Positions 48,551 to 57,344 of a stretch of DNA of 64,000 bases are shown piece by piece. Below the pieces are notes generated by a model. The model saw nothing but the letters and a program-made list of their open reading frames with translations. It had not been told where the DNA came from and ran no database searches. Within the stretch, counting starts at the first letter, position 1. Every line of letters starts with the position of its first letter. The DNA comes from Arthrobacter globiformis (lineage in GTDB: Bacteria; Actinomycetota; Actinomycetes; Actinomycetales; Micrococcaceae), in the NCBI RefSeq assembly GCF_030817195.1, contig NZ_JAUSYZ010000001.1, positions 1,674,001-1,738,000 on the forward strand. Reading direction: 5' to 3'. A program made the translations under genes and the position numbers.

Positions 48551-49117
48551 ATGATTAACACACTTGCAGAGCGCATCCGGGGACTCGCCTCGCTTTTCTG
48601 GCGCGAGGTGGCGAAGTTCGGTGCCGTGGGCGGTGTGGCGTTTGTCATTGACAACGGGTTGACTTATTACCTGATGCACGGACCCATGACGGACAGCGAG
48701 GCCAAGGCCCGCTTTGTGGGCGCCAGCGTCGCCACCGTCTTTTCCTGGATCGCCAACCGTCTCTGGACGTTCCGGCACCGCCGCCAGGCCAACGTGCTCC
48801 GTGAATTCCTGATGTTCATCCTCATCAACGGCATCGGCATCGGCATCTCCACCGGCTTTACGGCCCTCGCCAAGTATTCCCTGGGCGTCACGGACAAGAA
48901 CATGCTCTTCGCCGCTGGCGTCGTGGGCATTCTGGTGGCAACGGTTGTCCGCTTCTTCGCCTACCGGTTCCTCGTCTTCAACCAGGAACTGGACCAGGAA
49001 CCGGAGTTCGCGCACGACCACGAGATCATCGAGGTGCACCACCACTCCGCCCAGCCGGCTGAGCGTGTCCTGGAACCGGACGTTGATGACCCCGAGCGGC
49101 CCGTCCGGCCAAGCTAG
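48551..49117 (+). CDS. GtrA family membrane protein
   Basis: A small four-helix membrane protein of 188 residues, thought to flip or help transfer polyprenyl-phosphate-linked sugars. The GtrA pattern is clear: FGAVGGVAFVIDNGLTYYLM, SVATVFSWIANRLWTF and ILINGIGIGIST. An Asp/Glu/His-rich cytoplasmic tail (HDHEIIEVHHHS) follows the last helix. The ATG at 48551 follows GGAGGG; a TTG frame from 48509 lacks support. Equivalent to Rv3277 next to purK. Confidence 0.9.
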   Translation: MINTLAERIRGLASLFWREVAKFGAVGGVAFVIDNGLTYYLMHGPMTDSEAKARFVGASVATVFSWIANRLWTFRHRRQANVLREFLMFILINGIGIGISTGFTALAKYSLGVTDKNMLFAAGVVGILVATVVRFFAYRFLVFNQELDQEPEFAHDHEIIEVHHHSAQPAERVLEPDVDDPERPVRPS

Positions 49118-49159
49118 GCCCGGCCTTCCGGTCTAGCTCCGTCCGGCCGGGCTGGCAGC

Positions 49160-49858
49160 TCACTCGCCGTGGATGCGCTCGGCTGCCAGAAGCTTCTCCG
49201 TCAGCTCCACATCGCCATGGACCAGAACCACCGAACCGTCGCTCTTCCACGCGCCAAGGGCGTTGGCCAGCGCCGCCTCGAGGCCGTCGGCCGCACGCAC
49301 CAGGAGCCTCGCGCTCGGCTCGTGGCCCGCGGCAAACTCCGCCAGGAGGGCCTCATGCCGGACGGCTGCCCCCTCTGAGCTGCGGACCGCGGGAGCACCC
49401 GGGTCGGGGTCATTGTGGGCCATGAACACGTCACCGTGGGAGCGGACCTCCGCGGCGTAGTCGAGAACTCCGGCGGGCAGGTCGCCCGGCCATCGCATCG
49501 CCAGGGCAGGCAGCGGAACTGCAACGACGGCGTCGAACCCGTCCTCTGCGGCGTCCGGCTCGGACGTGGCGAGCAGGTCCGCGTCGCCGGGTCCGAGCAC
49601 CACTTCCATACCCAGCTGCCAGGCGGCGAGGGCCCAGATAATGGATTTCCAGTGTGCGGGCAGGTCCAGCCGCAGCCGCATTCCCGGCTCGGCGTCGAGT
49701 TCGTCCTGGAGCAGGTTGCTGGTCTTTGCGACCCAGTTGTCCAGCACGCGCCCGGAGAGTTCCACCCGCTCCGCGTCCGGGCCGTACCAGGTCAGGCGCG
49801 GTGAGGTGGAGTGGCCCGAGCGCAGGGCCGTCATCAGATCAGTGGCCGGGATGTTCAT
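49160..49858 (-). CDS. TIGR03089 family protein
   Basis: A conserved actinobacterial protein of unknown function, 232 residues. It resembles the N-terminal half of an AMP-binding enzyme (SPRLTWYGPDAERVELSGRVLDNWVAKTSNLLQ, GMRLRLDLPAHWKS) but lacks the AMP-binding core and catalytic C-terminal domain, so it is probably not an active ligase. The ATG at 49858 (MNIPATDLM) is preferred; the frame continues to 49903. Located between GtrA and whiB, as in Rv3268. Confidence 0.87.
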   Translation of the reverse strand: MNIPATDLMTALRSGHSTSPRLTWYGPDAERVELSGRVLDNWVAKTSNLLQDELDAEPGMRLRLDLPAHWKSIIWALAAWQLGMEVVLGPGDADLLATSEPDAAEDGFDAVVAVPLPALAMRWPGDLPAGVLDYAAEVRSHGDVFMAHNDPDPGAPAVRSSEGAAVRHEALLAEFAAGHEPSARLLVRAADGLEAALANALGAWKSDGSVVLVHGDVELTEKLLAAERIHGE

Positions 49859-50087
49859 GGCTTCATCTTGCCACGCCTTTTGGCGTGATCTCCGGCACAA
49901 CATTTTGTAACGTCCTTTGCCTTAACCACCCGACCGGCGGCAGAATTGCCGGAATTGCACGCGCGCCGGACGGGATACTAAGCTTGCTGTCAAATTCCGG
50001 GCGGGCGCCGGGCGGCGCGGGAAAAAAATTCCCGGGCGTGGCGCGCCTGCTGATCGGGCCCGGCATTGATTATTATTCCGTCGCGGC

Positions 50088-50166
50088 TTGACTCCCCCCT
50101 ACTTACACGCGTGTAATTAGATATCGAAAAGCCGCGGCGAACTCTCGGGAACACCACGTAGTGTCC
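50088..50166. promoter_or_regulatory. whiB control region with two palindromes
   Basis: The 350-base space before whiB holds a -35-like TTGACT (50088-50093) and -10 candidates near 50112-50122. A perfect 14-bp palindrome TTACACGCGTGTAA (50103-50116) overlaps the spacer and -10. A second imperfect palindrome, GGAACACCACGTAGTGTCC (50148-50166), lies downstream. Both look like operator sites. The rest of this intergenic stretch is GC-rich with no recognisable features. Inferred from pattern only. Confidence 0.5.
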
Positions 50167-50209
50167 TGAACGTCGGGGCCGGGGGCCGCACTACTCAGGA
50201 GGGGACGCC

Positions 50210-50770
50210 ATGGGGCAAGCGGAGCGTATGCATGATGATGCTGTTATGGCCGGCCAGGCCACAGCAAAGTACAGGTCTCGGGGGGTACCCAGCGACTGGT
50301 ACGTAGATCCGGCTGATCCGGACGCCGCGGAGCGGTACAACAAGGACACGTCTGCCTCGCTGCAGGACCAGGCCACGGCCTTCCTGGCCCAGCATGACGC
50401 CCTCCAGAACGAGTCCCTGCTGGCCGGCCGGCCGGAGCAGGACGAGGACGATCTTGATCCCCCCATGGAGATCCGGAATCCTGGACCCTCCACCCTGGCC
50501 CAGCCGGTGTGGATCGGGTTGCCGCTGGGACAGGATTTCGACGACGAAGGCGAGCTTGGGTGGCAGACCGACGCGCTGTGCGCCCAGACAGATCCGGAGG
50601 CCTTTTTCCCGGAAAAGGGCGGTTCCACACGGGACGCCAAGAAGGTCTGCGGAGCGTGCAGCGTCCGGTCGCAGTGCCTGGAGTACGCACTGGCGAATGA
50701 CGAACGGTTCGGGATTTGGGGTGGCCTCTCCGAGCGTGAGCGCCGACGGCTGAGGAAGCGAGCAGTCTAA
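50210..50770 (+). CDS. WhiB family iron-sulphur transcription factor
   Basis: A 4Fe-4S transcription factor, likely of the WhiB2/WhmD type by position (next to the zincin-like gene, DUF3499 and the glycosyltransferase; compare Rv3260c whiB2). The 186-residue protein has an unusually long variable N-terminus (about 115 residues). The WhiB domain at about 120-180 carries the four Cys in DALCAQ, KVCGACSV and QCLEY, then FGIWGGLSERERRRLRKR. The ATG is supported by AGGAGGGG 6 bases upstream. WhiB2 proteins control septation in mycobacteria. Likely regulator of the downstream envelope genes, inferred. Confidence 0.93.
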   Translation: MGQAERMHDDAVMAGQATAKYRSRGVPSDWYVDPADPDAAERYNKDTSASLQDQATAFLAQHDALQNESLLAGRPEQDEDDLDPPMEIRNPGPSTLAQPVWIGLPLGQDFDDEGELGWQTDALCAQTDPEAFFPEKGGSTRDAKKVCGACSVRSQCLEYALANDERFGIWGGLSERERRRLRKRAV

Positions 50771-50799
50771 TTCTTCAGGAAGTACACGTCACTGCCGTT

Positions 50800-53700
50800 G
50801 TGATCGCCCACAACGGCAGTGATTATCTGCCCAGGACACTTTCAGCGCTGGCGGCACAGACCCGGCCGGCGGACACCGTGATCGGGGTGGATACCGGCTC
50901 ACAGGACAATTCGGCTGCCCTCCTGCAGCGCGCCATCGGCGACGCCAATGTCATAACCGTCAATGGCGGCAGGACGGGAATGGGCGGCGCCGTGCGGGCC
51001 GGCCTGGCCGCCCTGGCCCCCTGGAACCGGCGGGGCACGCAGGACCAGTCCGAATGGATCTGGCTGCTGCACGACGATGCGGCACCCGCCCCCGAGGCGT
51101 TGGCCGAACTCCTGCACGCCGTGGAGCGTGCCCCCTCCGTTACGGTCGCGGGCTGCAAGCAACTGGACTGGAACGCCAAACGGCGCCTCATCGACGTCGG
51201 GCTTTCCACCAGCCGCTGGGCCGAGCGGCTCACGCTGATCGAGGCGGACGAACTCGACCAGGGGCAGTACGACGGACGTTCCGACACCTTCGCCGTCAAC
51301 TCCGCCGGCATGCTGGTTCGGCGGGACATCTGGGAGCACCTCAAAGGGTTTGACCCCGCGCTTCCCGGCACGGGCGACGACGTCGACTTCTGCTGGCGGA
51401 ACCGGCTGGCCGGGCACCGGGTGGTGGTGGTCCCCAGCGCGAGGATGTTCCACGTCTCCCACCGGCCGCACGCGCTTGGCACGGCCTCGGCCGCACGCCG
51501 CGCACAGGTCCACCTGCGGCTAAAGCACGCCCCGCTGTGGGCGCTGCCGCTGCACGCCGCCGGCGCCCTCTTCGGGAGCCTCCTCCGGCTGGTCTTCAGC
51601 ATCGCCGTGAAGGATCCCGGCTACGGCTTTTCGCAACTCCTGGCCACGGCGGCGGCCCTCGCCAGGCCCGCCGCCCTCGCCCGTGGACGGCGCAACGCTG
51701 CCCGCACCCGCCGCGTCCGCCGGTCCGTGGTCAAAGCCCTGCAGACCGAACGGCGCGAAGTGTGGGGCCACCGACGCTCCCTGATGGAAGCGCTTGGCGC
51801 GGACGACGCCCGGGCCTCCGAGGACAGCAACGATCCGCTGGAGGAGCAGCCCAGCGGCGACTCGACGGACGACTTCGCAGCCCTGTCCACGAACGAGCGG
51901 GGCTGGGTGGGCAACGGTGCCGTCGCCGCCGTGATCCTTGCCACCGTGGCGTCCTTCGCCGGCCTTGCCGCGCTTTTCCAGGCCGACGCCGCCGCCGGCG
52001 GAGCGCTCCTGCCGGTCTCAGCCCGCCTGGAGGACATCTGGCACCACGCCTCCAGCTGGTGGATCGGACTGGGCGCCGGACTTCCGGGGCACGGCGACCC
52101 CTTCGGCTACGTCCTCTGGATCCTCGGCCTGCTGGGCGGAGGCAACGCCAACGGTGCCGTCATCTGGCTCCTTCTGCTGGCCATGCCGCTCTCCGGCCTG
52201 ACTGCCTGGTTCGCCGCCGGTGCCCTGACCTCCTACCGCCGCTTCCGGCTGGCGGCTGCCCTGGTCTGGGCCGCGGCGCCCGCCCTGCAGGTGGCCGTCA
52301 ACCATGGGCGCATCGGAGCCCTGCTGGCGCACCTCATGATGCCGCTGCTGGTCCTCGCACTGCTGCGGGCTACCGGCTCCGCGTTCGGACGCGGCCGTTT
52401 CGCCCCCGTTCTGGCGGGCAGTCTCGCGGACCAGCCGCCAGCCAAGCCCGGCGTCAATGGCACGCCGTCGTGGACGGCAGCCGCGGCCGCCGGGCTGGCG
52501 CTGGCGGTCATCACGGCTGCCGCCCCGTCGCTCCTGCTGCCGGCCGCCGTTGGCATCATCCTCCTGAGCCTGGTGCTGGGGACACGCGGACGCACGATCT
52601 GGTGGGCGCTCCTGCCGAGCGCTGCGCTGTTTGTGCCGTTTGCGCTGTCCACCCTCGACCGGCCCAGGGCGCTGTTGGCCGACCCTGGACTGCCGCTGCC
52701 CTTCGAAGCTGCTCCGGTGTGGCAGCAGATCCTGGGCCAGCCGCTCAGTTTCGACCCCGCCGGCGGTCTCGCCGGGCTGGAACTCTTTTCCGGCGGCTCC
52801 GTTCCCTGGGCGCTGCTGCTGGCCCTCCTGATCGGAGCCCCGCTGCTGGCGCTGGCCGTTACCGCGCTCTTTGTTCCGCTGCGGGTCCACCCGGACCGCC
52901 GCGGGCGTGTCGCCAGGGCCCTCTGGGCAGCGGCGTTGCTTGCGCTGGCTGGCGGATGGCTGGCAGCGCACGTCGCCACCGCGGCCGGCACCCAGGCGCT
53001 CATTGTGCCTTTCACCGGTCCGGCCGTTTCCGCTGCCGTGTTCGCCCTGCTGGGGGCCGCCGTCGTCGGCGGTGACGGCCTGCTGGCGCTTGCCGCTTCC
53101 GGCAAGGGCACTGTGAACCCGGGCGCTGGGGGCCAGAACGCCGTGAACCAGAACACCGTGAACCCGGGCACTGCCGCTGGCGCGGGAGTGCGGCACGGCG
53201 CAGTGGCCCGCAGTGCTGCGGCGCTGGCGCTGGTGCTCCTGCTCGCCGGGCCGCTGGCCGGGCTGGCGGTCTGGACCGTGCAGAATGTCATGCAGCAGCC
53301 CGCCGACGCAGCGGTCCACGCTGACACGGCAGACCTCGGGACGCCCCGGCTCGTGGGCCCCACGGACCCACGGATGCTGCCCGCTACCGCGGTGGACCGC
53401 GGCGAGGGGCCGGAGCAGACCCGAACGCTGCTGATCAGCACCGGCGACGACGGAACGTACAGTGCCACCCTCATGCGCGGAGGGGGCACCACACTGGACA
53501 GCCTCTCAACCATCGCGGCCGCCCGGGACATCAGGGGCAATCCCGGGCAGGAATCGGTCCGCGACGACGACGAAGTCACCGCGGCGCTGCGCACCAGCGT
53601 GGCCACCCTGGTGGCTGCCCGCGGCGTAGACCCGCGGCCCGAACTGGAGCGGCTCGGCGTCGGATTCGTCGTCCTGCGCGCCGCGGACACGGCAGCGCAG

Positions 53701-54207
53701 CTGACCGCCAGCCGGATGGACGCGGTTCCCGGACTGACGGCCGTGGGGCCCACCGATTCGGGCTGGCTCTGGCGTGTGACCCCGCTTAACGGCGCGGTGC
53801 TGCAGCCGGCCGACGTCGCCCATCGTGTACGCATCGTCGACACCAAGGGCGCCACGATCGGCCTCGTTCCGTCAGATCTGACCGGCGCCGAAGCCTCGGT
53901 GCCGAAGGGGCCTGAGGGCCGGCTGCTGGTACTCGCCGAACGCGCAGATCCCGGCTGGACCGCCTGGCTCGACGGTCGCAAACTGACCTCCACCACCTCC
54001 GGCTGGTCCCAAGCGTTCACACTGCCCCCGCAGGCCGGCCAGGTGACACTCCGCTACGAAAGCCCGTGGGCACTCTGGTCGGGCGTCCTCCAGGCCGCCG
54101 TCATTGGCCTGACAGTCCTGCTGGCGCTTCCGATGCCGGCCCGGCGCCCCAACACCGGCCTGTCCAGGGACGAAGGCTCCCTGCGTAAGGAATACCAGAA
54201 TGCATGA
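50800..54207 (+). CDS. Large membrane-anchored GT2 glycosyltransferase
   Basis: A 1135-residue protein. Residues 1-about 230 form a GT2 fold: TVIGVDTGSQDNSA, the DxD-like LLHDDAAPAP with the acceptor-site GDDVDFCWRNR. From about residue 365 to 855 lie roughly a dozen membrane helices, then an extracytoplasmic C-terminal domain (about 870-1110) and a last helix. It is likely to glycosylate a lipid-linked or envelope substrate. The GTG at 50800 is the first usual start, but the GT2 first strand HVTAVVIAHNG begins 5 codons upstream, so a rare start or upstream error is possible. It overlaps DUF5719 by 8 bases. Confidence 0.9.
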   Translation: MIAHNGSDYLPRTLSALAAQTRPADTVIGVDTGSQDNSAALLQRAIGDANVITVNGGRTGMGGAVRAGLAALAPWNRRGTQDQSEWIWLLHDDAAPAPEALAELLHAVERAPSVTVAGCKQLDWNAKRRLIDVGLSTSRWAERLTLIEADELDQGQYDGRSDTFAVNSAGMLVRRDIWEHLKGFDPALPGTGDDVDFCWRNRLAGHRVVVVPSARMFHVSHRPHALGTASAARRAQVHLRLKHAPLWALPLHAAGALFGSLLRLVFSIAVKDPGYGFSQLLATAAALARPAALARGRRNAARTRRVRRSVVKALQTERREVWGHRRSLMEALGADDARASEDSNDPLEEQPSGDSTDDFAALSTNERGWVGNGAVAAVILATVASFAGLAALFQADAAAGGALLPVSARLEDIWHHASSWWIGLGAGLPGHGDPFGYVLWILGLLGGGNANGAVIWLLLLAMPLSGLTAWFAAGALTSYRRFRLAAALVWAAAPALQVAVNHGRIGALLAHLMMPLLVLALLRATGSAFGRGRFAPVLAGSLADQPPAKPGVNGTPSWTAAAAAGLALAVITAAAPSLLLPAAVGIILLSLVLGTRGRTIWWALLPSAALFVPFALSTLDRPRALLADPGLPLPFEAAPVWQQILGQPLSFDPAGGLAGLELFSGGSVPWALLLALLIGAPLLALAVTALFVPLRVHPDRRGRVARALWAAALLALAGGWLAAHVATAAGTQALIVPFTGPAVSAAVFALLGAAVVGGDGLLALAASGKGTVNPGAGGQNAVNQNTVNPGTAAGAGVRHGAVARSAAALALVLLLAGPLAGLAVWTVQNVMQQPADAAVHADTADLGTPRLVGPTDPRMLPATAVDRGEGPEQTRTLLISTGDDGTYSATLMRGGGTTLDSLSTIAAARDIRGNPGQESVRDDDEVTAALRTSVATLVAARGVDPRPELERLGVGFVVLRAADTAAQLTASRMDAVPGLTAVGPTDSGWLWRVTPLNGAVLQPADVAHRVRIVDTKGATIGLVPSDLTGAEASVPKGPEGRLLVLAERADPGWTAWLDGRKLTSTTSGWSQAFTLPPQAGQVTLRYESPWALWSGVLQAAVIGLTVLLALPMPARRPNTGLSRDEGSLRKEYQNA

Positions 54208-55882
54208 GGAAGAGAACGACGGCGGGACTCCGGCTAAGCGGGGCAGCGGACCGGTAGTCCGGGCTACTGGAGGCAACGCTTCCGGACCCCGGTCCAGCGG
54301 TGCCAGCCGCATTGCCGGCCGCCGCGGCATCGTGGCGGGGGTGCTCTCCGGTGTGGTCATCCTCGCCGCTGGCGGCGGCGTTGTAGCGGCAACCACCCTG
54401 GCGCCGCAGCCGTCGTCGGCCAGGTCGCTCGATCCGGCGGAAGCGGCTGTGCCGGCCGGAAGCGTCCAGGACGTCTGCCCTGCCCCGGCGCGGCTCCTCG
54501 AAGGAACGCCGGTAGGGACCGACCCCCAGTTCAGCCCCGAATCCGCCACGGCCAAGAGTACCGTGTCCGCGGCGGTGGTCAGCTCGGCGGGCGGCAGTCT
54601 TCCCGGCAGCGCGCTTTTCGCGCTGAAGGGGTCCGAGCTGCAGCGGATCGCCAAGGCTCCCGCCTCGGCGACGGCTCCCGCAGGCTCCTCCGGAGTGATC
54701 GCCGGGGTGATCGAAGAGGAACCCGTGGACGACGTCAGCGTGCTGTCCGCGGACGCCCTCGCCAACCGGCAGCCGGCGGCGGCAGCCCTCATGGCCTACA
54801 CGGCAACGGACGGGGACCTGCAGGGATCGGCGGCGGCCGCCTGCCAGGCGCCCTCGAACGACCTGTGGCTCAGCGGCGCCAACACCGCGGTGGGCCGCAG
54901 CAGCGTCATCAATCTCACAAATGCCTCCACCACCCCTGCAACGGTGAACCTTGAGCTTTACGGAAAAGCCGGCCAGGTCAAGGCCTCGGGCAGCCGCGGC
55001 CTGCTGGTGGGACCAAAGTCGACGCGCTCAATCGTCCTGGCCGGTCTCGCACCCGGTGAAGAACGGCTGAGCGTGCACGTCCGAAGCTCCGGCGGGCCCG
55101 TCAGCGCCTTCATTCAGCAGAGCGTGCTGCGTGGGCTGACCTCCGGCGGCGTGGATTTCATCGCACCGGGGATCTCCGCGGCTCCGTCCCAGGTGATGAC
55201 AGGCATCGACATCCAGGATGCCGGGGACGTGAAGTCACTGACCGGCGAATCGGGTTTTGACGACGCCGGACCGTCGCTGCAGATCACCGTTCCCGGCCCG
55301 TCGGATGCAGTCGTGGAGGTCAAGCTGTTTGGCCGCGCCGGGCAGCAGGCACTCCCGGGCGGAGGCGTTGTCACGGCCAAGGCCGGCACCGTCACCGAAG
55401 TGCCCCTGGCGGGCGTTCCTGCCGGCAAGTACACCGTTTCCGCCACGTCGGACGTCAGCATCGTGGCCGCCGCGCGCGTGAGCCGGGGCCTGAAGGCCAG
55501 CCAGAGCCTGGACTTCGCATGGTTGCCGGCCACCGCCCAGCTTGGCAGCCAGCACATAGTCCCGCTTCCCCAGGGCGGTGAGCGGCAGTTGGTCTTCGGC
55601 GCCCTGGACGACAGGGCCACCATTTCCTACACGCCGATCACGGCCGACGGGAAACTCCGCACCGCGGCGACCGCGGACATCGCGGCCGGCACCACCACAA
55701 CCCTCATGGCAGCCGACAAGATCGGCAACTCGGCCGTCGTCGGATACGTGGTGTCCGCCTCCGGCGGAGCGGCGTACGGCACTGTGCTGCTGGAACGGGA
55801 AGGCCGGAACGATGTTTCCACCGTGGCCATCGCTCCGGGCGCAGAGGGCCAGGAAAAAGTACCGGTGACGCTGGGCTACTAG
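54200..55882 (+). CDS. DUF5719 family secreted or anchored protein
   Basis: A 560-residue extracytoplasmic protein of unknown function found beside large GT2 genes in actinobacteria. One N-terminal membrane helix (about residues 43-66, IVAGVLSGVVILAAGGGVVAAT) anchors a long beta-rich domain. It overlaps the GT2 stop by 8 bases, so the two are co-translated and may form a glycan-assembly or export complex. No catalytic motif is visible. Confidence 0.9.
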   Translation: MHEEENDGGTPAKRGSGPVVRATGGNASGPRSSGASRIAGRRGIVAGVLSGVVILAAGGGVVAATTLAPQPSSARSLDPAEAAVPAGSVQDVCPAPARLLEGTPVGTDPQFSPESATAKSTVSAAVVSSAGGSLPGSALFALKGSELQRIAKAPASATAPAGSSGVIAGVIEEEPVDDVSVLSADALANRQPAAAALMAYTATDGDLQGSAAAACQAPSNDLWLSGANTAVGRSSVINLTNASTTPATVNLELYGKAGQVKASGSRGLLVGPKSTRSIVLAGLAPGEERLSVHVRSSGGPVSAFIQQSVLRGLTSGGVDFIAPGISAAPSQVMTGIDIQDAGDVKSLTGESGFDDAGPSLQITVPGPSDAVVEVKLFGRAGQQALPGGGVVTAKAGTVTEVPLAGVPAGKYTVSATSDVSIVAAARVSRGLKASQSLDFAWLPATAQLGSQHIVPLPQGGERQLVFGALDDRATISYTPITADGKLRTAATADIAAGTTTTLMAADKIGNSAVVGYVVSASGGAAYGTVLLEREGRNDVSTVAIAPGAEGQEKVPVTLGY

Positions 55883-55940
55883 CCGCGGAGTTCGCCGGCG
55901 GCAAAAACCCGGCCTGGCAGCGGCAGTGGTAAAACCCGGC

Positions 55941-56453
55941 CTAGTAACGCCGGCGGTACACCGGGTCCAGTGTTTCCGGGGCGACGCCCAGCATTTCGGC
56001 GGTGTGTTCCACCACCACGTCATGCACCAGGTCCTGGAGTTCCTCCTTGACGGGGCAGGCCTGCTCAACCACGCGGCGGTACAGCGTGATGATGGGGCCC
56101 TCGTCCTCGGTGGCCGGGGTGTAGCAGCCCAGGGGAGCGGGCGAGCCGTCGGCCACCAGCTGTTCCAGGTTCGGCGGGATCTCGTCGACGGCGAACCGGA
56201 CGCCGTCGAGCGGCTTGCCCCAGATGTCATGGAGCCGCTGGGCTGAGTCCATGACGAGTTCATCAAACCGGTCCGAGCGGCTTCGGTAGCCGGGGAGTGT
56301 GGGCAGCAGCAGTTCGCCCCGGAGGCCGCGGCCGTGCCGGTTGCGCCGGCGCTGCGTGAAGCTCCGGCCAGCGGGGACCCCGGCGGCGTCCCCAGACGTT
56401 TCCGGGTCAGCCAACCGGACCGTGAAACCCGAAGCATGGTGCGATGACTGCAT
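55941..56453 (-). CDS. Metallopeptidase family (zincin-like) protein
   Basis: A 170-residue protein of the zincin-like family, lacking a signal peptide. The N-terminal 30 residues are variable, followed by RSRSDRFDELVMDS and VDEIPPNL. The position of the usual HExxH helix is LVHDVVVEHTAEMLGV, where a clean HExxH is not present, so it may be inactive. Located between DUF5719 and DUF3499, the place of Rv3259 in mycobacteria. Convergent with DUF5719; a repeated aaaacccggcct lies in its 3' flank. Confidence 0.82.
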   Translation of the reverse strand: MQSSHHASGFTVRLADPETSGDAAGVPAGRSFTQRRRNRHGRGLRGELLLPTLPGYRSRSDRFDELVMDSAQRLHDIWGKPLDGVRFAVDEIPPNLEQLVADGSPAPLGCYTPATEDEGPIITLYRRVVEQACPVKEELQDLVHDVVVEHTAEMLGVAPETLDPVYRRRY

Positions 56454-56575
56454 ATACAGACTTTAGACCCGCCGAATGATTTGCGCGACATAACCGGACC
56501 GGAGCCGCGCTGCCGTGGCGCGGGCCGTCCGTCAATGTCGGGAAATCTGCCTGGGGCAGAGTATTCTGTGTTTTC

Positions 56576-56959
56576 GTGGGTGCAATACGTCAGTGTTCCA
56601 GGTCAGCCTGCCGCCAGTCAGCGGTGGCAACTCTGACGTACGTCTACGCGGACTCGACGGCCGTCCTCGGCCCGCTGGCAACCTACGCGGAGCCGCACTG
56701 CTACGACCTTTGCGAGCAGCATGCCGGTTCGCTGACCGTCCCGCGCGGCTGGGAAGTGCTCCGCCTCGCCATGCCCTCGCAGCCGCCCCAGCCCGGCCCC
56801 GACGACCTTCTCGCCCTGGCCGACGCCGTCCGTGAGGCAGCGTCCCGCCCGGCGGCCCCGGCTCCGGGCCAGCGCGCCGCGCACTCGGCGCTGGAGGCAC
56901 CCGCCGCAACCGAAGGCACACGCCGCGGCCACCTGCGCATCCTGCGCGAACCGTCCTAA
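56576..56959 (+). CDS. DUF3499 domain-containing protein
   Basis: A conserved actinobacterial protein of unknown function, 127 residues. The N-terminal domain has paired Cys/His in IRQCSRSACR and HCYDLCEQHAGS, which probably bind one zinc. The middle holds VPRGWEVLRL and the C-terminal 45 residues are disordered Ala/Arg/Pro. GTG start. Position equals Rv3258c next to whiB2. Divergent from the zincin-like gene. Confidence 0.9.
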   Translation: MGAIRQCSRSACRQSAVATLTYVYADSTAVLGPLATYAEPHCYDLCEQHAGSLTVPRGWEVLRLAMPSQPPQPGPDDLLALADAVREAASRPAAPAPGQRAAHSALEAPAATEGTRRGHLRILREPS

Positions 56960-57052
56960 TTCTGCACAAACCTTCCTCATACCGAACTGGCGGTAGGCTG
57001 GAAGCTGAAATCCGTCAGCCACAGCGCTTGTGCCCAGCAGGGAGCATCCACC

Positions 57053-57292
57053 ATGCCAAAGATCAGTCCTGAACTGTTGTCCGTTCTGCGGTGCCCGGTC
57101 ACCGGATCGGCTCTGACCCAGGAGGGCGAGGAACTCGTTTCAACCTCGGCGGCGGAGGGCGGCGAACGGCTGCGGTACGCCATCGAAGACGGCATTCCGC
57201 TGCTGCTTCCCCCGGAACTCCGCGCCGCAGCCTCGGCCGCCCGGTCAGACCAGCACGACGCCGGCCCCGCAGCGGCCGCCCCCACCGCCTAA
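57053..57292 (+). CDS. Trm112 family zinc-ribbon protein
   Basis: A 79-residue protein. The Trm112/YcaR-like core has [24 protein letters not shown] and the C-terminal Ala/Pro tail. The second Cys pair seen in some members is not present, so zinc binding may be partial. Family members act as small activators of methyltransferases or other enzymes. It lies 52 bases before ahcY on the same strand. Confidence 0.88.
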   Translation: MPKISPELLSVLRCPVTGSALTQEGEELVSTSAAEGGERLRYAIEDGIPLLLPPELRAAASAARSDQHDAGPAAAAPTA

Positions 57293-57344
57293 CACCCAGC
57301 CAGCACCGCAGAAGGCTAGACGCCGGACACAGCAAAGGATTCCC

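Noticed and set aside
57293..57344. SAH riboswitch before ahcY
   Set aside because: Only 52 bases separate Trm112 and ahcY; no stable conserved fold is visible.
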